Source of the DNA: Capitella teleta
Taxonomy: Eukaryota > Annelida > Polychaeta > Capitellidae
DNA: 64,000 nucleotides
Direction: 5' to 3'
NCBI GenBank assembly: GCA_000328365.1
Contig: KB298780.1
Span: 187,743-251,742 of the forward strand
Every line of letters starts with the position of its first letter. Position 1 is the stretch's first letter. The notes under the pieces are model-generated. The model did no database searches, had not been told where the DNA came from, and saw only the letters and a list, made by a program, of their open reading frames with translations. Position numbers and translations under genes: made by a program. Shown here in pieces: positions 22,776-36,000 of the stretch.

Positions 22776-24053
22776 CGGGAGGAGGGGGTTTGCGGTACTT
22801 TTTCTGTCCTGCGCGAACTCTATCCCCCTCAGACGCATAGCCATGATTATCAAAAGCAAATTCATCTTCTGTGAGACTCAGAAGATCACAAGCAGCAACA
22901 GCATGACCTTGCCCCTTGCCTCCCCCACGTGACCGAGTTTTGCGAAGTGTTCCGCGTGTGCTGTGCTGCTGTGCCTTGGATTGTGCAGGAGGCGTCTGTT
23001 CTTCTGATTCAGATGAGGAAGAAGATGGGGAGGACGACGGGCTTGTGCTGCACGAGAAATCGAGGTCATCCCAACTGTTGAGGATTTGGTTCAACCCGCC
23101 TTCGTTATACTGTGGCACTGGGGTTTTCTTGTGCAGCTGTGCTTGGCTGCTTTTCTTACTTTTCGCTGCCCTTTTGCTCTCTGCTGGCGTCGTATTTGAG
23201 CAGGGATGCAGTGGAGGCACGGGCATCCCTGGGTGCAGCGAATTCCCGCGGTTGGCTGCTTTGTGGCTACCACTGCAGCACGAGGAGCTGTCTGCTGAGT
23301 CTGATCGTATTCCAATGACACTGTCAGGCATTTCCTCAACAACCAGAGCCTCTGAGCTGGATGCTGAATGCACCTTTTTCTTCTTTTTCTTTTTATCCTT
23401 CCTTTGTTGCAGTTTCCGCCCTGCGGAAATCGCAAACCGGAAATATTTAGTATGATTCTGCAAGCCGACAGTCTAAGGAGACTTACCTCCTATTGAATGA
23501 GGAGCACTGGGCTTGACTTGAGGAGGAGCTGGAGGTTCTGGGTGGAAAGGTATAGAGTTGAGGATGGGTAAAGGGTCATTGCAGGTGACTGAATCGCTTT
23601 CATCTATGGTGTGAGACTTGGCACCTCCAACTGACGCGGGGGTAGGGCTATGGTTGCAACCGGATGAAGACAAACTGCTCGCATAGACATCCAACGCCTC
23701 CGAGCCTCTTTCTCCAACACCAACTACTCCTCCTTCCCCTCCTCCTACTTCCCCTTCTCCTTCTCCCACCCCTGATCCTGAGGAGCTTGGGTAACGTCCT
23801 TCCTGGCGCTGCAGTTGAAGCTGGCGGAAAATTTCCATCTCCAGTTGATTCCTGAATCAAAGCGAATAGAGAAAGAAGACTATGGCTGAGTGGAGTTTCA
23901 CCTCAGCTGCTTCTCCACATCAGCCTCAGGGACGTTGAGAACATCAGCTCCAATGCTGTCCAACTGCAGCAATTTGGAGAGATGTGGTTCGCTGAAGATG
24001 TATTCAATCTTGTGGTTTCCCCTCAACTCTTGCAGAGGGTTGAAGCCTTGAAC
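22753..24053 (-). CDS. PKD1: Polycystin exons: cytoplasmic coiled-coil and low-complexity tail
   Basis: Exons in transcript order: 23902-24053, 23487-23851 and 22753-23420. The first carries HLSKLLQLDSIGADVL and EADVEKQLR, and the next starts NQLEMEIFRQLQLQRQ. Together they form a leucine-heptad coiled coil like the PKD1 C-terminal segment that pairs with PKD2. Then come Gly/Glu-rich and Ser-rich stretches, a KKKKKKK basic run, Ser/Glu clusters, and a final PPPPATKQCWS before TAA (22753-22755). Most of the tail is predicted to be disordered. The last 19 nt of coding sequence recur 48 bp downstream in the 3' UTR. Confidence 0.93.
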
Positions 24054-27000
24054 CTGTTAAACCCAAATAGGTAGTGTTGCCTCAACGTGCAATGCGTGTC
24101 TAACATACCTCAGAGCTTGCGGTAGTACTGGAGTCTCCTTCACCTGAGCCTCCTACCCCTCCATAGATGCATGTGTCTGAATCTGTGTAGTAGATGGGAG
24201 GTTTTTCTGGTAGGTTACTGGTGCCAGCCAGGGCGTTCATCTTGAAGAGCATTTCGTCCACTTGGTATTCGATCTCTGCCATGGTGAATTCCTGTTCAAT
24301 TGTTCAAAGTGAGTGAGTGATTACACAAAACGCAGAACTCACGGTGGGCAGCAGGGTCTCTGGTTCAGTTTTACCAGAGGCGGAGGCGGAGGCAGAGGAA
24401 GGAGGATCTTCAGATGAGGCTGCTCGGAGTCTAAAGACGTTTGAGAGTCGGTTGCGACAGAAGCGCACACTCTCTGTCAGGTTGAAGGTCACCTTCTTCT
24501 CTGAATGGTGCCTCTTGTAATGGTAGTTGAGAATGGCCAACATCTGCAGAAGAAATAGGAATGCATTCATGTCACTCCCAGAACATTCGACTCACGTAGG
24601 CTGTCAGGGAACCGATGACAAACATCATGAAACTGACAATCACCAGTCTCCAAACAAACACCCCCCAGAAATTACCAAAGGCCAAGTTGTCAAAATCGTA
24701 GCTGCCAGTGAGGAGAGCCAGGAGGGATAAAATTGTGTTGTCCACACTTTTGAATTGCATGCTTAGCGCACTGTATAGGGCCATGGTGAGACAGGTGTAG
24801 GAAGCCAGCCAGATGAAGAACATCAACTGAAGGTAGAAGAACAATGACCGATAATTAGAAGAAGAATCAGGGACTCACAGCAAATACGAGAATGTCCATG
24901 GCGGCACGATGGTACACTTTAGCAAAGACAGAGAAAGGAGGTTGATGTCTGAGTGCTTTGACCAATTGAAGGGTGACGAGAAAGAGGATGAATCCGATGA
25001 TGGTACGCAGGACTTCATCCCACTCGTGAACGTCGCTTACGTCCATGAACTGCTCCTTGTAGGTGGAACGTAGGTCTTGCACTTTGGCTCCAACCAGAAG
25101 GAAGCGAAACATGAAACAACCAACAAACGCCAAAGAGAGCAAGCACTGTGACGTCTGCAAAAGACCAATATGGAATGAAGTCTCGATGAACCTGTATAGA
25201 CACGACGTACCTCAAGAGCATTCCACACGTTGTGAAAGTACTCTGCTTTCAGCCTCAGCATTTCCATCACCTCATGTCGCACTTTCAGCATCGTGCACAC
25301 TATCAGTAGCAGCTCACACGCCAGCAACAGGTTGTCCATGACAGACACGTATTTGTAGAGGTAAGCGGAGCTGATTTTAAGAGATGGAGTCATCCCTCCA
25401 AAAGCAGGAATTTCAAACAGAATGCGAACCGTGCTAGAAATAAAAGAGTGGTCTTTACTGATCACAATCTATGCTTACACGTACTTGAAAATGTTGCTAG
25501 GTACGTGGAATGTGGTGAACTCTGCAATGACAGCTGACGTCATAGAATTCACCCAGCCGTCCTCTTCCAGCTTCTTTAGCTGAGCTTCAGCTGGCAATCT
25601 AGTGGAGGATTGATCGAGTAAGGGATAATTTAGCTCGAGAAGACGTCTCACCGTCTGTTGGGTAGTTTAACCAAATAGCCATCGCCTCCATAATCATCAT
25701 GCTGGCCTTGTACTCTGCCGGCTCCAGTGAGCTCTGCGCTGTGATACCAGTAGGATTGATTCATTCCGAACGCATCCATTTCCATGTCCCCACGACAGTT
25801 GCCTGACACCAGTAATTTCTCAACCTGTACATCGCACAGCTGATTCGTGAAGCGATGTTGTCTCAACTGGACTTGGCCAATCAGGTAGCTGTTACTAAGG
25901 AAGCCCTAGAGATATATGCCATTGTGGTTATCAAACTAAATGACTTGTCTGATGTAATACCGGTCTGGTGGGGTCGTCATACATGGTGTCCGTGAAGTGG
26001 CCTTGCATCCATTTCCACATCTGACTAATACTGTGCACTTTTGCAAGTGGGTGCTCACCATCCCTTTAAGCAAGATATCAAATCAAGTTTTTTTTAAAGG
26101 AGAGATCCTTACTGGGCCAGAGTAGCTGTCACATGACGATGGATGCCGAATGCATGCGTAGGATTCTTTCCAAAGGCAATCAGCACGAGCAGAACGAACT
26201 GAACGGTAAACAGCAAAGTTTCGCTGGAAATAATGAGGATGCAGAAGGTGGATGCTGAGGGAGGAATGAAGAGAACCAACTTGATGAAGGCGGAGGCTCC
26301 CTTCTGCTTCAGAATGTCATTTCTCGACTTCAGCAACTCTGTCTCCTGAGGAGGACGGGCGAATCTCAGGTATCGCGACCTCTGGCGAGCGGCCACCCCC
26401 TGGATCAAGAACAACAACGTTATTCGCGCTGAGACGCGACCGAAGCAGAACTGACTTCTTCCAAATTGACGCTCTCATCTTCATCATCCTCTTTCGACTT
26501 GGGTTTGGATTTCAGCATTTTCAAGACTTTCTGATCCAGGTAACCATCGTCGTGGTGGGAAAATATGTGAATGTTGTTCCGATTGCGCATGGCAACAATA
26601 ACACTGAGCAAGAGAACCTGGAAAAAGTGAAGTTGGTATCGGGAGGCTACAGAATGAGATGCCGACCAGCAGAGGATGTGTTATGGACACGCATTGCATG
26701 AAGCTGAAGAACAATGACTGCAACCACAGAATGCTCTTCGTTCGGCCAAATCTACACAGAAAACAAAGGTTGAGGTGCATTGGTAGAGAAGTCCGAGAAC
26801 ACTGACTTGAAGCCGTAGAGTACAGTGAGCGAGGAACATCCAGAAATCACCAGGAAGCACAGTATCCATGCGATGATCGCAAAGGATTGCGGTAAGAAAC
26901 AACGGTCTGATCTGAGGGGCCCATCGCCATAGAAGGTGCTGTTGCTGCCTGCGAATGTGGTCAGAGCAATAGCATGTGAAAGACCCACTACACCTGGCAC

Positions 27001-30000
27001 ATACCTTGGCTGCTGTCATCCATGGTAGTGTGCGACCTCTCAGAGCCTCTCTGGGACCTTGACCTGATGACCCCGGAGTGGTGGGTCCTTGCGGGAGTCC
27101 TGGGTGGAGTACTGTGAATGGAGGAGGGTGGCGTAGGTGCTTGCAGGGTTTGTCTTGATGGAGGCTGGTGTAGAGGAATGTCTGAAAGGTTGGACGAATT
27201 GCTACTCGAGCTGGAAGCTGCGTGAATAAGGTTTGAGGTATTGAGATGGAAAGAAGGGTGGATTTTTACCGCTTTTGATGTGACGTGGTGGGATAGGTCT
27301 GAGTTCAATCTCTGCATCATTTGCTTTTTTTCTAAGTTCCACAGAAGCAAGAGGAGGCGTGACGTCCTTCGTCTCTTCTTTCATGACACTCTCAATTCTA
27401 TCAGACATGTTAGTCTCCAGGGTGGACGTGTCAACGGCTTTCTTGTCGATGGAATCTTCTTCGTCCGGGTTGCGTCTAGTCCACGTTTTTTGCGCCCAGT
27501 CTTGCAAGCTCTGCCAGTTTGAGATGGTCTGGTCAAAGAGTGACGGTGACATGACCGGTGGTCCGAGGGATTGGTCAGTGGAGCCGATAGAAGACACACT
27601 GTCGTTGCGTTTGGTTGTTTTGTACTTTTTGTTGAAGGCGGAATGAGGGCGTTCTAGGAAATTGACCTGAAAGAGGGGCATGGGATGGCATGAGGAAGCT
27701 GAGGATGGAAGGGGGTGGCGAACCTTGCTTCTCCTGAACAGCATCACAATGATGAGGTTGGCAGGCAGGGCAATTAAGCTGATGATTGCGCCAACAACCA
27801 CCGCCCTCCACGACAGATCAATCATGCCAAATTCTCCACGATACTGAAACAAAATCAACAAAACAGATGGCATTATAAACCTCCACCTTTCCAAAATCTC
27901 ACGTCTTTTTCTGTGCCTTTGTACCAAACGCAGTTGAGGGCCATGTAAGACATGAGCAGACTCAGACAGCACGTCAGGCGCTGAGCTCTTGTGAAGCGGC
28001 TGTGGGGAGGGCGAGAGAAAGTGGAAAACCACAAGTGGTAATCGGCAAAGTATTGAGTTCCTTTCGCCCACAACACCTGGAAGTTCCATCATCATAGTGT
28101 GTTCGTAAGGATGGATCTATAACTTACCTTGCTGAAACCCAGTCCACCTTCACTAGCCATGATCTCCCTTTCAACTTTACCATCACCAATATCGGCAGCG
28201 AACCATCGTTCGCACATGAAGTAGTAAAAATACCCCGTGTTTAAATCCTGCACAATCACACGACTGAGGTACCACGACGGTTGTTCACCGGCATTGTTGT
28301 GCCAGATCTGACATTTAAAAAGTCGTCCCAAGTTTTCAGGCAACCTAAAAGCAATTTAGTTATTTCTTATAGTTACATTATATTTCATCAAGTTTGAGTT
28401 GCAAGTAGACCGATACTCACGTGAGGATAAAGGACTGCCTGGAGTGTCGTTGGAAGATGATTGGTTTGGTTTCTCTACCAACCAATTCTCTCGTCTCGCT
28501 CATGCCTTCCTCTCCGTGCAGCACCAGGCTGACCTATGGATTGCTCGGAAATTAATTGTGTCGTGAGGACAGTGGAGGAGCCTACTTTGGCAGTGGTGGC
28601 AGCTCCTTTCCTGAATCCCGTCTCCAACGAGACTAGGTACTTTTGTTTATCTGAGGGAGAGTTGTCCATGAGTTCCACGATTGGAGGTTGAGCAGCATCT
28701 TGATTGTCTTTCTGGACTGCGATGACCATCAGAATTCCGTAGGTGATAAGGATGGCCAGAATGAAGCTGAAGGTCACTGGATTGGTGTGCAGACTGCAGA
28801 GATACCAATAACTAACATGTTATACACGGCCACCTCGATTGGTAAGCATGAGCACCTTGTAAAGCGTACACCCTTCCAATATGTAAACTTGGGTTATTAC
28901 TACTCGATGCATAGATACTTTATTTTGCAGTCGGGTATAAATGAAAGTATAGCTTGCATATAAATGAAATAAAAAACCCCTTGTTTCAACTTACTCAAAG
29001 AAATCATCGATGTTCTTGAAGTCCAGGGTATTGGGTGAAAGGGCGAAATGGGCTCCAAAGCTTGTTAAGTGGTTGCACCTGCGTACGAATATTGATTGGA
29101 GGAATTTGTGGTCGAAGAGTTGACTCACGAGCAATGTGCCTTGTAGTAAGACGAATGCTCGCTGATGATCTTGCATCCTTGACTACTCCAATCGTCCAAT
29201 TCTTGGTCCCAATACAAACACTGTCCCTGCCAGAGTTGGAGACGGTATTCTCTGCGTCTCACTTCGCCTTCACGAGGTCGACCAGCATTAAAGCTGGCAT
29301 CGACAACTCCCAGATAGAAGACCCGACTGCCTGGATGCGGAGAGAAAGGACGCTGTGACATATGAAGCGTGGACTGGTGAGGCCTCTCTATGAGATTTAG
29401 AATAACGGGGCCGAGAGTGTTTGGCAGACCCCGGCTATAGGAGCGTTGCATGTTGATCAGGTCATTGAGAACAGATGGCAGTTCCCTTAAGCAACACGCC
29501 ATGCGGCAATGGATTAACGTTATACAATGCTTCAAGGTTAATTGTTGGGGAAACATTGCAGAAACACGCGAACGACGCTCGTACGGACAGCGTTTGGAAT
29601 AGCTTAATCTCTGGGTCGTATACTTCATATGGATCCAGAACGAATTCCAGAAATGGGATTTTATGATTTTCATTCCAGGGAAGGACATCAATCAGATTTC
29701 TTAAATTCAAGTCCTTAAGTTACCCAAGGACACACCGTCTGTATGGGTTTGTACTCGAGTGGCCATAAACAAACCAACACCTTCGAGGTAAGCTCGCGAT
29801 AAGGGCCACAAGCATTGCGTTTGTCTTATGTAGACGTTTATTGCACTGAATCACAACGTTCTCTCATTTACCGTTCATCGTATCTTGGGGTATTTTTATG
29901 CTGATTTCGTTGTCGCCAGCAGCAAAAACCCATTTAGTGGAGAAGTCATCGGGCGTCGGAGGCTGAGACGGCCTGTCGAACAGAAGAAATGGTTATGTCA

Positions 30001-33000
30001 TCGGCTGATTCAGCTGCTGTTCATTGAATGGGTGTTTGAAGCGAGGTGATGAGATTTTTGATTGGTTTGGAATACTGTACGTGTTCTGTTATGCATAAAT
30101 TGGATCGGTCGGTCGCGTTAATATTATTGCAATCAAAATGACTTCATCGGTTACATCAAATCGAGCACCAAGGAATTTCTGAACGATCATTGTTTCCTCT
30201 TCCCTATAGTTCCATAAAACAGGAAATTGCATTGGTATTTTGGTGTACAAGTTATTCTCTTGCGAGGCAAAATTGCTCAGAAGACGTTTAGATATCACTG
30301 CAGAGCGCGACCCTTCCTGCTCCCACTTCTCCTTTCTTCCACTTCTCTATAACACGCAATCATAATTATCTGATACGTACGTTTCATCGGAAAACGGTAT
30401 CATACTGAAGTTCATTATTTCGTTGATGGCAGCTAGTCTGCTGGTAGTGAATCTGATTCGTCCATGTACATGGGCAATTCTTGGTTAAGGTTACTAACAA
30501 AATACTTGAAAGAAACAAATGCCACGACCAATTACATCGCGTAAACGTGTCTACGAAACGCAAGAGAGGGAGAGATGAAATTACGTGCCTACACATGCTA
30601 TAGCTTCAGTTCGCCGTGGATGAATCATAGCAAAGCTAATCTAATCCGCGTTACGTGGACGACATTAGATCCGACTGGCGGAATTGGACTTCCACGGCAA
30701 TAATGTTGTCATTGAAATCATAATTTCTGTGTAATAAGTGACATTGTAGGCCACAAAACAAACGCGCAGATCGTGTTTTGCATGGAGTGCGTGTAACCAT
30801 GGTAACAGAGATTACTGAAGTCAGATACGGATGTGACGTCACTGCTTCAGCGTCGATTACGCAATCGATGCATTGGACTTTTAATATAGGTGACATCACA
30901 AACGTTCGCAGACTGCACTCGTTGCCATGGCTACGTCCGAGATTACATCACAGCGGTTGTCGCTGAGCGCGATTTCTGAGTTTCAATTTCCCTTGTGCAT
31001 GTTGATGAGGTCATCACGGGGTCATTGACAGGTGCCCTTATGTTGAGTGGGCGCACGTGTTTAATATTGGGTACGCCTGTGCGATAACACCGTTTATTGC
31101 CCCGTATCAGTCGATTTAATAAACTGATAAGGTCGGATTTGATGACTAAGATAGAAGAACGCCATTAAACACTTTTATTTCCTTCATTCCGAAAATCAGA
31201 TCAACCTCGCTTCAGTTTATAGAGAAAATATATATAATACAATAATACATGCTTTGACAATAATTTGAACCATAATAATAATTATGTTAAATAAAAACGC
31301 ATTAGAAGGCAGTGCAGTCCGCAAGCACACCTGAAACTTTGCTCACCAGATCCCTCCGCGGAGGGAACTATTTTCTTTAATCGTTTGGCTGAGACAAAAA
31401 TTCAGGCGTCGTTGAAGAACTGTCGCTCGCTAAAGCCACCGTCACGAATCGCTAAGCTTCGTTCTTTCTCTCTTTCTCGATCGTTAATTAGTGGGTTAAT
31501 TAACACATTGGTCCTAATTATGAACACGCCGTGGGTGGTTAAATGAAAAAAGCCACACTATGTGAGAGATGTTATCGCTAGGCAACACCAGTCATTGATG
31601 TTGAATATACAAGTGACTGGTGAATATAGACACACGAAGCTTAGGTTCATAGGCAGCGAAAATGTTAAAGAGACAAAAGGTGAGCGAATGTACATGATAC
31701 AAAGTGAGGAAGGTTATGTTTTTATTGGGTGAAATGAAAAAGCCATGTATGTACATCATGCAATATGAAGTATTATAATGAGAGAGAACCTATGTTAAAA
31801 AAAACCCGATGATAAGATTAGATAGGACTGGCGATAAGGCAGTTGATAATGCAGTCGCGCAGATACACCTGAAACTTTGCTCACCTACTCACGAAAAGAG
31901 GTTTGAGTCAAAGTGTCAGGCGCCACCACGCGACATTCCACTCCACCGTTAAAACAAAGCGTTATGATTCTACGTAAGGACGTTATGATCACCTCAGGAG
32001 AACCGCGATGGGGAACAGACGGCCTTCGGGCACGTGCACTAAATTCAAACTGACGTGAAGCGAATTTGGTTGCCATGAGGATAGTGACGTGAAATTAAAC
32101 TGATGAATGTTCATTTCACTTCGCACGAGCACGTGCGGTTCGTCGCCATTCTGGATGTGAAGAAATCGCTGAGTCATCATCTCGGGCGATATTAGGAGAA
32201 ACAAACCTCGATGGGATTGTGCGGTATCTCAATGTTAATTTCGCGCTCATCTGGTAAATCTTGAATGCTCAACTCAACCCCATCACAAGAGAACAGCGTC
32301 AAGGAGGCTACGGCGGTCTGAACCTGCAAACATAGAGTCATGTGTAATTCTGTGACCCGGAAACCAGGTCAAGATTAGTACAAACAGCGAGGGCCTTTAT
32401 GTACCAAAGCGACTTCAAAGTTATAAACATTTGAATGAAGAAAAATACATCGGCGCCGCGGAGGTCCTAAAAATATGCAACACATTTCGATCAGCTTACA
32501 TCATATAAACGAATGGATTGTTTCGTTTCTACCTTTGTACCTTTGAACGTATAACTTTGCAAACTGTTGCCCGTACCTTTCGATCCTGTGCGTCATCATG
32601 TGCGTAGACGTACGGATTACGGGCGTACGTGATCATGTGCGCTTCCATGCACGACTCCGGAGTTCGCTTGACTATGTCCGCGGGAAGAGAGAAAGTTGCG
32701 GCTGTCGACTCGATCTTGGTGGCGTCAGTCGCTAGGTAACGGTTGCCATAGGCTGTCAGCGCGGGCGTCGTTTGGTTGACGGGCCTCTCCCCGGTCACGT
32801 GGCGTTTCAGCTCCGCCTGATATTGAAAATTAAAAATTAAAGACAAATTGATTCACATCATAACATTTTTCACCTTCAACAGCTTTTGCAAGGCCGCTTC
32901 TGTGGTGGCAACTATGGATTTCATCATCTGCTTATCAGAGCTGGTCCGGCCCAGTTGTTGAGCCCCTTGCAACACATTCGATGCCCCATGGACGGCTATG

Positions 33001-36000
33001 TCGGCCAGTCCGGTGTCCAGATCAGTGGTCAAGTCATTCATCCGCATACTGACTACGTCCAGAAGCTTAGCTGCGTTCTGCAAACTGCTGCTGGTCAGCT
33101 GCAATGCCAAACATGACACAATTAGTCAACCATATACTAATCATGAATCCGAGAGAATAATAATCGTTTTAGAGTTATCTCCCAGATTGGATGTTACTCC
33201 GGGGAATAGCTCACCTCATTTGCGTGCTCAGTGGTAGTCTTCAGTGCTGAGGTCATTTGTTGAATCTCGTACTGAAAACAAGAAAAATTTGGATTGAAGG
33301 CGGGTCGAATTTCGGATCAATCAAAATAGAGTTGATTGAAGTGAGAACGCAGCAGGGAATTGGCGGGAAATCTGATACAAATGGAAATACGGAAATTGAG
33401 ATAGACGCTGGCTAATTAAGAGCGAATTAATGGCGGCGGAAATCAGTGCGTGGCCGCTGAGGCGAGACGGAATGAGAGCGGCATGAGAAATTGGTAAAAG
33501 CCGGAATTAACAACCGCGGTCCGTATGATTATTGATGGCCAGCGGCAGCATCGGGTGCCATGCATCAAGGCCCGCCATGGAAGCATCGGAGCAGAACACA
33601 GAGATAGCAGCACCAAGCGGAATAGCAATAGATTTGGCGTGTATACGTATCGTCAACGCATGATAAAAAATTCGCAAACATGGAAAACGACTCTCAACTC
33701 AGAGACACGTTGTCATGCCAACCGGCAAGATGGCGGCCGTCATTTTGGATTAGCGTCCAAATATCATTAATCCGCCCCGCTCCTGTTCCTATGGCGACGG
33801 AGAGCGGTGGAAAATTGGAGTAAATATTTGCTTGCGTTTCTGATGAAGAGGCGGCAGGGAGTGTCGGCGTTATTATTGCAGTAACGAAAAGGGAAAACCG
33901 AAGAACAAGACACAAGGGCTCTGCAGTGGCTGCTCGGATTGTGTACTCACCTCGTCTCGCATGGGCATCCCCCAAAGGGCGTCCAGGATCGCCCCTCGTA
34001 TTCGGAATCGAAGATTGTTGTCTTGCTGTCGTTGCTCCTGCGGTAGAGAGGAGACCTCCTGGGGTGGCAGCCGGTTGAGCCGGCCTGCCACCATGTTGGT
34101 GAGTAGGCGGGCGTTGCGGTTGTCACCCTGGCCGAGGTATTTCGACAACTTGCTGTCCTCCGAGACGAGATCGAACCTGCGGGTGGTAGATACGTCAATG
34201 AAGCACCACGGTAGAATTACATCACGGCGGTCTAAGACCACAACGAGGGTGACGAACCACCGCGGGTTAAAAGATTCGGGGTAATTTACACCGTGAAATA
34301 AAAAGTCAGGCGAAGAAATGCAATAAACAAACATGATGAATGAACAGAGAGACGATCTGAACATCCGTCATGAAGATACAAATCTTGTCATCAGCGGAAA
34401 AGGAAATCGACAATCGTCAATTGCATATGCGGCACGGGGAATACTGACATGGATGGTGGATGATCAATGATCGAGGAGAGATGGAAATAGAACACCGCGC
34501 CAACAAGAGAAGCTCCGATGTCATCATTACGGTAAGAGAGAGAAAGAGACGATAGCCACTCGAGGCACTACTTCTTTAAAGGCATCAGCGGCGGCGGAGG
34601 AATAAATTTCAAGCGAGTGACAGGGTCATTGCCGTTGGTTGCGCAGAATCGCCACACAGAACAGATCAATGCATTGGCTGCAGTCAGCGCTGTTTCAATG
34701 GACCGCGATCGATTTCGCGGAGATTAATGAAAGATACGACCCTCATTAAAAGGCCTCCCTCTTGTACACAGAGCTCTCACAACTCCAAGTTCGTCATAGT
34801 AGCTCTGGCGACCCTCTCTTCAATATGTACATTTATAACGTATGCATTCTGCAGATTATTATATTTATATATAAAAAAATATATTTTTTTTTTCCGATTT
34901 TTCCGAAAAATATTGATGATTACGTCAGCCGAATTGGCTCATTAAGGGATTCTGTGCTGGTAATTCCACCTGCTTTTTTTTTTTTTTTTTTTTCTTGTTT
35001 AATTCACTATAATAAATGTTTATACCTTCCTCCCAATCAATAGGCTTATAATTATATACAATTTATCCTGGCACGATTTTCGACATTACTAAATGCATGC
35101 AGGCAATTTGTACAATTTGTGTTCGCCCGCTATACATGTTTATGTTCTAGATAGATACATTTTAATAGCCACAGCAACAATCAAGGTTGAAATTTGAGGG
35201 TGTATATGCAGATCTACTTGGAGTATGTGGTTCGGGGTAGGTTGAGCATTGCACCCGTATAATTATTATAATGTATCGAATGTATCCATATATAACACAA
35301 TTCACGCAACCAACACTCGGTGAGCTAATTTTATACCATGCAGGTTGCAGCTCTAATTCTTTTGAATTGCTACGATATGGTATAAGGTCAAAATGCATTC
35401 GTCGGATTCCCCTACAATACGCCTGGACTCTCGAAAGATTACGTCATTAAATCCCTCTGCCACGTTGCAACACACGTATGACCTGTCAAGGTCAATATCA
35501 CTGCAATCACACCGAGGCGTGTTCATAATAAATACAATGCCTATTCCGAAATACACAGCATAAATCATGATCTTATGAAATATGTATAACAGATACTTAC
35601 AGGATCTCCTCCTGCGAGCGATTGTCGATGTCATCGCGAGGTCCCTTCGGCAAAACCCGCAACGGAGTAGCGCAGACACGACTCCTGGCACCCAGACTGT
35701 CCAACACGTTGACGAAGACCTCGACTGTGGGGTGGAGAAGAGATATGAAATTGAAGAACAGTAAACACGGAATATGCAGACATGTGGGAGCATTGAGCCC
35801 GTTCAATGCGATCAATGGATGGCGTTGCCTGCAGGTTGCACGCAATCATATGATGGCCCTAGCGACCGACTGGCTGCCATAGCAACCACAGAGAAGGTCA
35901 ACCCGTTGTATTTACATATTATACGCACGCAGTGATTTGTTTTAGCTGAAATGCAATAGGGAAGCAACCCTAGTGTCCCCCTCGTGACGACGTGAGATCA

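Noticed and set aside
23664-23855. Plus-strand ORF opposite the polycystin tail (Leu/Pro-rich)
   Set aside because: It is the antisense shadow of the Gly/Glu-rich coding exon 23487-23851.
25535-25542. CRE (TGACGTCA) in a polycystin exon as a regulatory site; likewise 57446-57453
   Set aside because: Both lie in coding sequence whose codons explain them, and there is no companion site.
26031-26112. A 5-nt micro-exon at 26059-26063 flanked by AG and GTGAGC
   Set aside because: Including it breaks the phase. Direct joining of 26113 to 26030 keeps the frame and gives a normal 82-nt intron.
26949-27004. An exon reading through 26949-26993 (VVGLSHAIAL)
   Set aside because: It would leave an 11-nt intron. 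The CATTCGCAG acceptor ending at 26949 gives a 56-nt intron and correct phase.
32151-32206. A 38-nt intron with acceptor at 32169
   Set aside because: A second in-frame AG at the end of TTCACATCCAG gives a 56-nt intron, the usual size in this gene, with a better pyrimidine tract.
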